Shown piece by piece: positions 1 to 5,659 of a stretch of DNA of 5,792 nt. The stretch is taken from NCBI GenBank assembly GCA_010671965.1, contig JAAHIC010000323.1:1-5792 (forward strand). Direction: 5' to 3'. Source of the stretch: Leptolyngbya sp. SIO4C5. Its GTDB lineage: Bacteria > Cyanobacteriota > Cyanobacteriia > Phormidesmidales > Phormidesmidaceae. The position numbers and the translations under genes were made by a program. The stretch's first letter is position 1. Every line of letters starts with the position of its first letter. The notes beneath the pieces are model-generated. The model made no database searches and was not told the origin of the DNA. It saw only the letters and a list, made by a program, of their open reading frames with translations.

Positions 1-1
1 T

Positions 2-226
2 GTTGTTGCTGACCAAATCGTCTGACAGGCTGGCATTAAGATTTTGCAGGGCGATATCTGGCTAGCGGTCGGCGATGTTTCTGGTAAAGGGGTGCCAGCG
101 GCTCTCTTCATGGCTAGCGCTATTTCGGTGCTGCGCCGTGAGCTTTCACAGGAGTCGCCTCCCCCTCCCAATATCGTCATGCAAAATCTTAATGCCAGCC
201 TGTCAGACGATTTGGTCAGCAACAAC
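2..226. repeat. Terminal inverted (foldback) repeat, left end: arms 2-48 and 180-226
   Basis: Bases 2-48 are an exact 47-bp reverse complement of 180-226, with 131 bp between the arms. The inner arm is native phosphatase coding sequence (residues 46-61 of the frame counted from 44). The outer arm lies where the missing upstream part of that gene should be. The match breaks sharply at 48/49, where the phosphatase frame becomes recognisable. This is best read as a chimeric end rather than a genomic repeat. Confidence 0.9.
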
Positions 227-649
227 TGCTTCATTACGATGGTTCTGGTTCGTTACATTCCGGATCAATACCAACTCATCTATGCCAATGCGGGTCACGT
301 CTATCCAATGACCTGGTCTCGCTCAGCCGCGACTGAGGATGATGCTGAACCGACCTATCTAGACACGCGCGGTGTTCCTATCGGCATCCTGCCGACCTGG
401 AAAGCCGCCGCCGGAGAACTCGCACTGACTCCGGGTTCAGCCTTAGTTATCACCAGCGACGGCATCACGGAAGCCACAATTCCCGCTTCCAACAATGGCA
501 GCGACGCCATGCTGAGGCAAACAGGATTGTGGACAATTTTGAAACAGCAGTCAGAGCTGTTGGATCTAGATCAGGTTTTGGCCCAGGTCACGCTCTCAAA
601 CTCAGTTCAGGAAGATGACCAGACTATTCTGTCACTGGAGGTGCTGTAG
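49..649 (+). CDS. SpoIIE/RsbU-type PP2C serine/threonine phosphatase, C-terminal part (5' truncated)
   Basis: This is the catalytic C-terminal part of a metal-dependent protein phosphatase of the SpoIIE (PP2C_SIG) family, which dephosphorylates anti-anti-sigma proteins in partner-switching circuits. Counting from the TTG at 44, visible motifs in order are GDVSGKGVPAALFMA (10-24, metal-binding Asp11), CFITM (62-66), NAGHVYP (82-88), RGVPIGILP (109-117), SDGITEA (138-144, Asp139) and EDDQT (190-194, Asp191/192). All metal-ligand aspartates expected in this segment are present. The 5' end is missing: family members have about 50 further catalytic-domain residues before GDVSGKG and often PAS, GAF or receiver domains. 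Bases 2-48 are a reverse-complement copy of 180-226, so the TTG at 44 is not a real start and the native sequence begins near 49. The gene ends 2 bp before an anti-sigma kinase gene, a pairing also seen for IcfG (Slr1860) and Slr1861 in Synechocystis; orthology to IcfG is only inferred. Confidence 0.93.
637..641 (+). promoter_or_regulatory. Ribosome binding site of the anti-sigma kinase gene
   Basis: GGAGG lies 10 nt upstream of the ATG at 652, inside the last codons of the phosphatase gene. It supports that start and suggests coupled translation of the two partners. Confidence 0.6.
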
Positions 650-651
650 TT

Positions 652-1227
652 ATGAAAACGGAGCTGCATGTCCCCAGTGATCTAAAGTTTTTAAGCATTG
701 TTGAAAACTGGCTTTTAGAGTCTTTGAAAGCAGAACTTGGCAGTCAGGTTGACTGGTCGCGGATTGAAAGCCGCCTGCGCTTGGTGCTGGTTGAGGCGTA
801 TTCAAATGTCGTGCGCCACGCCCACAGAGACCAGCCCAACTTGCCTGTTCTCATCCGTTTGGAGCTGAAAGAACGGAACTTGTCGCTGGAAATTTGGGAT
901 TCTGGCTCTGGCTTCGAGCTGGAACAATATTTAGCGCCTGAACCCCAGGACTATCAAGAAGGCGGATATGGCTGGTTAATTTTACATCGGCTAATGGATA
1001 CGGTGGAGTACCGCCTCAAAGTGGGCGAGGGACAAAACTGCTTGGCGATGAAGACCTCTTTGGCTACGCACGAAGCTGCTCAGCCAAAGCCAAAAGCTGC
1101 TGCGGAAACCGACATCTCCAATTCAGCCAAAACGGCAGGTGATTCGGCTCAAGATAGATCTATGCCAACAGATACCTATCAGCATCAGGGGTTTGCAGCC
1201 AATAGCAAACTCGAATCTAGAGGATAA
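652..1227 (+). CDS. Anti-sigma regulatory factor / serine kinase, RsbW-SpoIIAB-like (HATPase_c)
   Basis: A 191-residue protein with a GHKL ATPase fold of the RsbW/SpoIIAB type. Such proteins bind a sigma factor or other client and phosphorylate a STAS-domain antagonist on Ser/Thr. The N box is EAYSNVVRHAH (48-58, catalytic Glu48 and Mg-binding Asn52), the G1 box is DSGSGF (83-88), and the G2 glycines lie in GGYGW (104-108). The ATPase domain ends near residue 138. The remaining ~53 residues are rich in Ala, Ser, Asp, Gln and Lys, look disordered, and exceed the usual family length of about 140-160. The ATG follows the phosphatase stop by 2 bp, with a Shine-Dalgarno inside the phosphatase gene, so the two are very likely co-translated and act as opposing kinase and phosphatase. 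No STAS antagonist gene is in the window; it may lie upstream of the truncated end or elsewhere. The client is unknown and need not be a sigma factor. Confidence 0.93.
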   Translation: MKTELHVPSDLKFLSIVENWLLESLKAELGSQVDWSRIESRLRLVLVEAYSNVVRHAHRDQPNLPVLIRLELKERNLSLEIWDSGSGFELEQYLAPEPQDYQEGGYGWLILHRLMDTVEYRLKVGEGQNCLAMKTSLATHEAAQPKPKAAAETDISNSAKTAGDSAQDRSMPTDTYQHQGFAANSKLESRG

Positions 1228-1229
1228 TT

Positions 1230-1922
1230 TCACGCCATAGCCTGACCGTAGTAAGCGACCGGCGATCGCGTCTGCCAGGCCCAAAGCTGATCGCCATAGG
1301 AAAAATGCCACCACTCGTGGGGATGCTGTTGAAAGCCAGCCGACTTTAGAGCTGCGGCCAGTAGCTGGCGGTGCTGGTGCTGGCGCTGCGCCTGGGTATC
1401 AGGGCTATTGGCAAAATGATTGGGATAAGACCGCTTAGAGGGTTCATCAATCGGAGAGCCCATATCGACTGTTTGACTCTGCGCGTCCACTAGCGTGATG
1501 TCTACGGCGGCTCCGGTGCTGTGGGGCGGTGGCGTTGCTGGATCGGCGCTGGGGAGAGCCCAAAACTGGTAGACCTGCTCCATAAGGGCCTGACGCTCAG
1601 ACTCATTGATGACGCTAGCAGATAGCCCCTGAGCTAGCACTAGCTGTCTGTAGGTATGCTCTACCATGAACTGCTGGACGGCTACGGGGCGATAGGCATC
1701 AAAAATTTGGATCTGCCAGCCTGGTTTTTGGGCCTGCAGAGCCTTTTGGGCCTGCAGGAGGCGATCGCAAACAGCTTGCCGTAGGTAGTAGGGCGATCGC
1801 CCGCCATAGGGTGCTCCTAGCTTTTCGTAGGGGTGGGGTTGGACGACGGCAAAGCAGTCTAGCGGAATGGGTACTAGGGATTCACCGCGATCGCGAATCG
1901 GGACTTTTTGATAGGGCTTCAT
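1230..1922 (-). CDS. D-alanyl-D-alanine dipeptidase, VanX-type (peptidase family M15D)
   Basis: A 230-residue zinc metallopeptidase. The family hydrolyses the free dipeptide D-Ala-D-Ala. In vancomycin-resistant bacteria this removes the wall precursor, whereas chromosomal homologues elsewhere are thought to recycle or scavenge it. Visible motifs are FDAYRP (74-79, Arg78 equivalent to VanX Arg71), HSTGAAVDITLVD (134-146, zinc ligands His134 and Asp141) and EWWHFSYGD (203-211, catalytic base Glu203 and zinc ligand His206). The active site therefore looks complete. Residues 178-186 are Gln/His/Arg rich. There is no signal peptide, so it should act in the cytoplasm. Its ATG overlaps the stop of the upstream C15 peptidase gene (ATGA, 1919-1922), implying one mRNA and translational coupling. 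With no vanA/vanH-like ligase or dehydrogenase beside it, vancomycin resistance is not suggested. The gene contains four HIP1 sites, so it appears native to the genome. Confidence 0.93.
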   Translation of the reverse strand: MKPYQKVPIRDRGESLVPIPLDCFAVVQPHPYEKLGAPYGGRSPYYLRQAVCDRLLQAQKALQAQKPGWQIQIFDAYRPVAVQQFMVEHTYRQLVLAQGLSASVINESERQALMEQVYQFWALPSADPATPPPHSTGAAVDITLVDAQSQTVDMGSPIDEPSKRSYPNHFANSPDTQAQRQHQHRQLLAAALKSAGFQQHPHEWWHFSYGDQLWAWQTRSPVAYYGQAMA

Positions 1923-2614
1923 GACGCTAGGGGCAGACGGACAACGGGAGCGATCGCGCTTGAATGAACGGGGGGCGAAAGCTGCAGCAAAATTTGGTTA
2001 AAGTCTTGCATAATCAAGCCTAAATTAGCCTGATTTAGCTTTGGAACGTGGATGAATAAAGCCTGACAGGCCATGTGGTTTCGCCTGAGAAACTGTAGGA
2101 CTTGGAAATAGAGGTGATTACAAACATAGCTGCCAGCATCGCTGCTAATTTCAGTGAGGGCTGTTCCCTGCAAGAGCGTAGAGAGCGGCAGGGGCGTTTG
2201 TAAAGCCTGATCGTTATCTATGCCCTGAAGTTCTAGGCTAAGCCGAGAGCGATTTTCGGCCATGCCGCAGCAGATGACAAAATGAGGCTGCAGCCAAAGA
2301 ATTTTGGCAATTACTGCCGGGTGAGCCAACTGAAAGCTAACGGGCAAATGCCGCAGTACATGGGTATTCTCAGGCAGCCAAGCTTGGCGATGTAGAGCGA
2401 GCAGCAAGTCGTCTGAGGAATTGGAAACCTGATGGGTGCGCCAGGGACGAAAAGCGGTGAGCAGCAAACGGGGTGGGGGCAACGGTGATAAACCTGTCTG
2501 ATTTGGCTGCTGGAGAAGGGGGAGCGCGTTCGGCGGCGTATGACCCAGATTTGCCGGACTCAGACGCTGCCGCAGCGATTGACTGGCCTGGTAGGGTAGC
2601 GGCTGGCCTAACAT
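1919..2614 (-). CDS. Peptidase C15 family protein (pyroglutamyl-peptidase I-like)
   Basis: A 231-residue protein resembling pyroglutamyl peptidase I, a cytosolic cysteine peptidase that removes N-terminal pyroglutamate from peptides. The likely triad is Glu128 (LSLELQ), Cys165 (DAGSYVCNHLYF, 159-170) and His189 (FIHVP, 187-191). The N-terminal TAFRPW segment (53-58), followed by a NSS motif (65-67), matches the family GFxPF...NxS region. The loop that in classical enzymes reads GQAxGR is here CCGMAENR (115-122), so the pocket Gln is Met118 and specificity could differ. The first ~48 residues, rich in Pro, Leu and Gln, precede the family domain. The start at 2614 is the only in-frame ATG in that region; TTG codons at 2482 and 2467 are alternatives without a clear ribosome binding site. 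It is the first gene of a two-gene operon with the M15D dipeptidase. The family call is fairly sure; the substrate is not. Confidence 0.85.
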   Translation of the reverse strand: MLGQPLPYQASQSLRQRLSPANLGHTPPNALPLLQQPNQTGLSPLPPPRLLLTAFRPWRTHQVSNSSDDLLLALHRQAWLPENTHVLRHLPVSFQLAHPAVIAKILWLQPHFVICCGMAENRSRLSLELQGIDNDQALQTPLPLSTLLQGTALTEISSDAGSYVCNHLYFQVLQFLRRNHMACQALFIHVPKLNQANLGLIMQDFNQILLQLSPPVHSSAIAPVVRLPLAS

Positions 2615-2729
2615 GTCGAAGTCTCTAAAAGCGGGCTATGGTCTATTGTGGCAAATTCTGCCTATCGCTTTTTCTGCAGCCGTGCCCCTAATTTGTGCGA
2701 CAGCAACCATTACGGGCGATCGCAGAGGT

Positions 2730-2735
2730 TACTAT
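2730..2735 (+). promoter_or_regulatory. Possible -10 element of the hisH-rsmD promoter
   Basis: TACTAT lies 32 bp before the hisH ATG, in the 153-bp divergent region (2615-2767) that must also carry the promoter of the minus-strand peptidase operon. No good -35 hexamer is found at the right distance, and I could not assign a minus-strand promoter. One HIP1 site (2716-2723) lies just upstream. Confidence 0.3.
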
Positions 2736-2753
2736 AGGGCAGTGGACTGTCTT

Positions 2754-2762
2754 AAAAGGGGG
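2754..2762 (+). promoter_or_regulatory. Ribosome binding site of hisH
   Basis: AAAAGGGGG ends 5 nt before the ATG at 2768, a strong purine-rich Shine-Dalgarno that fixes the hisH start. Confidence 0.65.
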
Positions 2763-2767
2763 CTGAC

Positions 2768-3412
2768 ATGGCCGTAATCGCAGTCATTGACTACGACATG
2801 GGGAACCTGCACTCTGCCTGTAAGGGGCTGGAGAAAGCGGGGGCAACAACTCAGATCACTGACGTTGCTGCCGATCTGGCTAAGGCAGACGGCGTCGTTC
2901 TACCGGGGGTGGGTGCGTTTGACCCGGCTATGCGACATCTGCGATCGCGTGATTTAGTCAAGCCCATTAGGCAAATTATTGCCAGCGGCAAACCTTTTTT
3001 GGGCATCTGCTTAGGGCTTCAGGTTTTGTTTGCCGCCAGCGAAGAAGGGAAAGAGCCGGGTTTAGGGGTGATTCCTGGTACCATCAAGCGTTTTCAGCCA
3101 GAACCAAACCTCACGATTCCCCACATGGGCTGGAACCAGCTAGAACTCACCCAGCCCCATATGGGGCTGTGGCAGTCCGTCAGTTCTGGTGACTGGGTTT
3201 ACTTCGTGCATTCTTTCTATGCGGCTCCTGCAGATCCGAGTATCAACGCCGCGACTATTACCCACGGTAGTCAGACGGTCACGGCGGCGATCGCTCGCGA
3301 CAACCTAATGGCGGTGCAGTTTCACCCCGAAAAGTCAGCTCGCACCGGACTGCAGATTTTATCCAACTTCGTTGAGCTGGTAGAAGCGAAGCAGCTAGTG
3401 AGCAGTCGGTAG
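2768..3412 (+). CDS. hisH: Imidazole glycerol phosphate synthase, glutamine amidotransferase subunit HisH
   Basis: A 214-residue class I glutamine amidotransferase. It releases ammonia from glutamine and channels it to HisF, which makes imidazole glycerol phosphate and AICAR in histidine biosynthesis. The sequence has the HisH N-terminus IDYDMGNLHS (7-16), the oxyanion strand PGVGAF (46-51), the nucleophile elbow GICLGLQ (79-85, Cys81), the HisH-specific PHMGWN (118-123), and His186 and Glu188 in QFHPEKS completing the triad. Length is normal for the family. It begins with a good ribosome binding site after the divergent intergenic region and is followed after 4 bp by rsmD. HisF is not in the window, which fits the scattered his genes of cyanobacteria. 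Confidence 0.97.
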   Translation: MAVIAVIDYDMGNLHSACKGLEKAGATTQITDVAADLAKADGVVLPGVGAFDPAMRHLRSRDLVKPIRQIIASGKPFLGICLGLQVLFAASEEGKEPGLGVIPGTIKRFQPEPNLTIPHMGWNQLELTQPHMGLWQSVSSGDWVYFVHSFYAAPADPSINAATITHGSQTVTAAIARDNLMAVQFHPEKSARTGLQILSNFVELVEAKQLVSSR

Positions 3413-3416
3413 GCTC

Positions 3417-3959
3417 ATGTCCCTGCGGATTTACGGCAACCGTCAGCTTAAAACGCTGCCTGGTCAAGCTACCCGGCCGACGTCAGCGCGAGTACGAGAA
3501 GCCCTGTTCAATATCTGGCAGGGACAGATCAGGGGCTGCCGCTGGCTAGATCTGTGTGCGGGCAGCGGTGCGATGGGAGCCGAGGCGATCGCCCGTGGTG
3601 CAGCCACAGTGATAGGAATTGAGCAATCAGGCGCGGCCTGCCGGGTAATTCAGCAAAACTGGCAGCGTATCGCTCAAAGCGGGCAGGCTTTTGAGGTGCG
3701 GCGAGGAGATGTGCGGCAACAGATACAGCGGCTTCAAGGCCAGATGTTTGACTATATCTACTTTGATCCGCCTTACGCCAGCGATTTGTATCAGCCGGTT
3801 TTACAGGCGATCGCCCCGCTAGACTTGCTGGCCCCTGCTGGCGAAATTGCGGTGGAGCATCGGGTCCAAAGCGGGTCAGTTCAGGCGATCGCCGGATTAG
3901 AAATCGTGCGGCAAAAGCGCTACGGCAGCACCGCGCTCACTTTTTACGGTCTAAGTTGA
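3417..3959 (+). CDS. rsmD: 16S rRNA (guanine(966)-N(2))-methyltransferase RsmD
   Basis: A 180-residue SAM-dependent Rossmann methyltransferase that methylates the exocyclic amine of G966 of 16S rRNA during small-subunit assembly. The family's N-terminal signature is present as RPTSARVREALFNI (20-33). Motif I for SAM binding is DLCAGSGAMG (45-54), the acidic end of strand 2 is in GIEQS (67-71), and motif IV is DPPY (117-120), typical of N-methyltransferases. The start 4 bp after the hisH stop and the short gap imply co-transcription. The N-terminus begins directly at LRIYGN, slightly shorter than many homologues that start with MRIISGxxKGR. Three HIP1 octamers lie in this gene, all in the frame that reads Ala-Ile-Ala (residues 57-59, 131-133 and 157-159). 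Confidence 0.95.
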   Translation: MSLRIYGNRQLKTLPGQATRPTSARVREALFNIWQGQIRGCRWLDLCAGSGAMGAEAIARGAATVIGIEQSGAACRVIQQNWQRIAQSGQAFEVRRGDVRQQIQRLQGQMFDYIYFDPPYASDLYQPVLQAIAPLDLLAPAGEIAVEHRVQSGSVQAIAGLEIVRQKRYGSTALTFYGLS

Positions 3960-4037
3960 AGTGTTAGGGCAAGGCGAGCACTGCCCGCCTGTGTCAAAGT
4001 CTGCTGGCCATTGAACAGTTTTGCTTGCTGCCAAGCC

Positions 4038-4691
4038 TTAATAAGGCATCAAGATCGCCCGCAGTTCGCCCCCTCTATTTTGAGTTGTATGAATGTCCAC
4101 GTATAGGCGATTGCTGCTGAGAGCCTGCAGCTGCTCAGGCGTGAGGGTGTATTCACCCATCGCGCTGCCACTCATTTCCGTGTCTAAGGTTACGTCTAGG
4201 GCATATTGAAAGGGGCCATTTTCAGAAGGGCTTCCCTGATGAATATGAAAGGCTGAAGTGATATTAGGGTTGGGGGGACTCACTGGATCAGTAGCATAGT
4301 TGCGCATTGGACTAGAAAGATAATTAAAGCTGCCCCGAACCACTAGTCGATCACCTGACAATACAGCGCCTACAGCCCCGCGAGCTAGGGTATCAGGTGA
4401 ATTAGGCACAACGTTCTCCTCACTCATGACCGCTACGTAGGACATCAGGGAATTATCTGTCGCCCCTTGCGCCATCAGTACCGATCGCGCCTGCTGAAGA
4501 TTGCTGTTGATCGCTTGTCCCCAAAAGCCATCTGACATATTTGCCTGCATAACGGGGCTAACTGTAGAAGGCACTGCTGCCACCGTTCGGCCCAACACAG
4601 GACTCAGCCAGCCGCTCACAACTAGGCATAGGCAAGTCAAACCACCCAAGAGCAAGAACCGTATCTTCTTCATGCTGGACATATTGGACAT
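4038..4691 (-). CDS. Secreted CHRD-domain protein
   Basis: With the start at 4691 this is a 217-residue exported protein. A signal peptide is clear: basic KKIR (8-11), a hydrophobic core to about residue 34, and a plausible signal peptidase I site near the TVAA at 36-39; no lipobox fits. From about residue 85 the chain matches the CHRD domain, named after chordin and common in bacterial surface or secreted proteins of unknown function. Its hallmarks are FHIHQG (148-153) followed by ENGPF, LTPEQLQAL near 183-191, and YVDIHTTQNRGGELR (197-211), with paired histidines 149, 151 and 201. The frame stays open to an ATG at 4751, but the ATG at 4691 has a good ribosome binding site and puts the signal peptide at the N-terminus; ATGs at 4682 and 4673 are also possible. 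It lies 113 bp downstream of the response regulator on the same strand. Its biochemical role is unknown. Confidence 0.85.
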   Translation of the reverse strand: MSNMSSMKKIRFLLLGGLTCLCLVVSGWLSPVLGRTVAAVPSTVSPVMQANMSDGFWGQAINSNLQQARSVLMAQGATDNSLMSYVAVMSEENVVPNSPDTLARGAVGAVLSGDRLVVRGSFNYLSSPMRNYATDPVSPPNPNITSAFHIHQGSPSENGPFQYALDVTLDTEMSGSAMGEYTLTPEQLQALSSNRLYVDIHTTQNRGGELRAILMPY

Positions 4692-4695
4692 AAAA

Positions 4696-4703
4696 CTTCT
4701 TCC
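4696..4703 (-). promoter_or_regulatory. Ribosome binding site choosing the CHRD-protein start
   Basis: On the minus strand GGAAGAAG precedes the ATG at 4691 with a 4-7 nt spacer. The upstream ATG at 4751 lacks a comparable site at a usable distance, so 4691 is preferred. Confidence 0.5.
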
Positions 4704-4804
4704 GGTTATGTAGATTCTGCTGTAAGTGCTCATTAGCAATTTGGCACTCATAGCTACTACGGAAACCTCAAACGCTTGGATGCAAAGCGACGCTCACGGT
4801 AGTC

Positions 4805-5506
4805 CTATTCATCCTCAAACTTGTAGCCCACACCAATCACCGTTTTGACAAAGCTGGGATGGGAGGGATCTGGCTCCACTTTTTTCCGCAGTCGGGCGAC
4901 GTGGCTGTCTACCACCCGTTCATCGCCAAAGAAGTCTTCGCCCCAGAGCTTTTCAACCAGCTGAGTTCGGTTCCAGACCCGCCCCGGATAGCTCATGAAA
5001 GTCGCCAGCATGTCAAATTCTAGCGGCGTCAGGTCAAGCAGCGTCGCCTCTTCCTCTGCGGTTTGGCGAATGGCCGTGCGCTGGTCTAAGTCAACCGTAA
5101 AATGCGGCGTGCGGTAGACCTGGCTTTGCTGACCGTGACGCAGGCTACGACGCAGCAGTGCCCGGACGCGGGCCACGAGTTCGCGTGGACTGAAGGGCTT
5201 GACCATATAGTCATCAGCCCCGGTAGACAGGCCAATGATGCGATCGAGTTCTTCACCTTTGGCCGTCAGCATCAGGATGTAGGGATCTTTGCTGCCGGGC
5301 TGTTGGCGAATGCGGGCACAGACTTCTAGACCGTCTAGTCCCGGCAGCATCAGATCTAGAATAATCAGATCTGGCTGGCGATCGCGAAAAAGCTGCAGCG
5401 CCCGGCTGCCATCTCGACAGGTTTCGCAGCTAAAGCCTTCTTTTTCGAGATAAAGCTTAATGAGCTGAGCAATTTCAGATTCGTCTTCAACGATTAAGAT
5501 ATCCAT
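4805..5506 (-). CDS. OmpR/PhoB-family response regulator (receiver plus winged helix)
   Basis: A 233-residue two-component transcription factor. The receiver domain spans about residues 2-113, with the acidic pocket Glu7/Asp8, phosphoacceptor Asp51 (ILDLMLPGLDG, 49-59), Thr81 (LTAKGEE) and Lys103 (VKPFSPREL). The C-terminal winged-helix DNA-binding domain covers about 134-231, with LTPLEFDML (159-167), the recognition-helix region RVVDSHVARLRKKVE (197-211) and the closing GVGYKF (225-230). All phosphorylation residues are present, so it should be a conventional regulator rather than an atypical one. No histidine kinase is in the window. It resembles the general cyanobacterial PhoB-like group, but I cannot assign it to SphR, RpaA, RpaB or another named member. 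It is read toward the CHRD gene and may share its transcript; on the other side it is divergent from a truncated gene starting at 5660. Confidence 0.95.
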   Translation of the reverse strand: MDILIVEDESEIAQLIKLYLEKEGFSCETCRDGSRALQLFRDRQPDLIILDLMLPGLDGLEVCARIRQQPGSKDPYILMLTAKGEELDRIIGLSTGADDYMVKPFSPRELVARVRALLRRSLRHGQQSQVYRTPHFTVDLDQRTAIRQTAEEEATLLDLTPLEFDMLATFMSYPGRVWNRTQLVEKLWGEDFFGDERVVDSHVARLRKKVEPDPSHPSFVKTVIGVGYKFEDE

Positions 5507-5532
5507 GCATTCTCTAGCGCTCGCTGAGATCT

Positions 5533-5562
5533 AGAGTAAAGCTGATAGCCAGGGCAATTCAA
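5533..5562 (-). promoter_or_regulatory. Putative sigma70-type promoter of the response regulator
   Basis: On the minus strand TTGAAT (5562-5557) and TACTCT (5538-5533) are separated by 18 bp. A start of transcription near 5526 would leave a leader of about 20 nt before the ATG at 5506. This is a pattern match only. Confidence 0.4.
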
Positions 5563-5578
5563 ACAGGGCCAGATTTAT

Positions 5579-5607
5579 TTGGCGTTATACCATTCCTTCG
5601 CTAAGAT
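5579..5607 (+). promoter_or_regulatory. Putative sigma70-type promoter of the gene starting at 5660
   Basis: TTGGCG (5579-5584) and TAAGAT (5602-5607) are separated by 17 bp on the plus strand, back to back with the putative regulator promoter. GATAAT at 5614-5619 is an alternative -10. The position suits a leader of roughly 45 nt to the ATG at 5660. Confidence 0.4.
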
Positions 5608-5659
5608 TCTACGGATAATGTTCAGGGTGATGGTGGGTTATTTTTAGTCAGAAAAGCCA

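Larger units (their letters stand above)
1262..5385. repeat. HIP1 octamers (GCGATCGC), twelve dispersed copies
   Basis: Exact copies start at 1262, 1761, 1793, 1887, 1950, 2716, 2941, 3287, 3585, 3807, 3885 and 5378. HIP1 is the highly iterated palindrome of many cyanobacterial genomes. Five copies lie in the peptidase operon, one in the divergent intergenic region, two in hisH, three in rsmD and one in the response regulator gene. None falls in the phosphatase/anti-sigma pair or the CHRD gene. Confidence 0.95.

Noticed and set aside
1370..1395. Short GGTGCTGGTGCTGGCGCTG-like tandem pattern
   Set aside because: It encodes the Gln/Arg/His-rich stretch of the dipeptidase on the minus strand; repeat units are imperfect and few.
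1230..1922. Vancomycin-resistance cassette suggested by a VanX-type gene
   Set aside because: No VanH dehydrogenase, D-Ala-D-Lac ligase or VanRS pair is beside it; M15D dipeptidases are common in organisms without such resistance.
3967..3990. Possible intrinsic terminator after rsmD (GGGCA/TGCCC or AGGCG/CGCCT stems)
   Set aside because: The stems are only 5 bp, mutually exclusive, have loops of 9-10 nt and no following T tract.
4035..4047. Palindrome GCCTTAATAAGGC at the end of the CHRD gene
   Set aside because: It is too short with an odd centre to form a useful hairpin, overlaps the stop codon and lacks a T tract; probably chance.
4692..4751. CHRD protein start at the upstream ATG (4751)
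   Set aside because: It would place 26 non-hydrophobic residues before the signal peptide and has no suitable ribosome binding site; 4691 fits better.
5352..5371. Repeated AGATCT sites and a local palindrome inside the response regulator gene
   Set aside because: They lie in conserved receiver-domain codons around Asp51 and are explained by the protein sequence.
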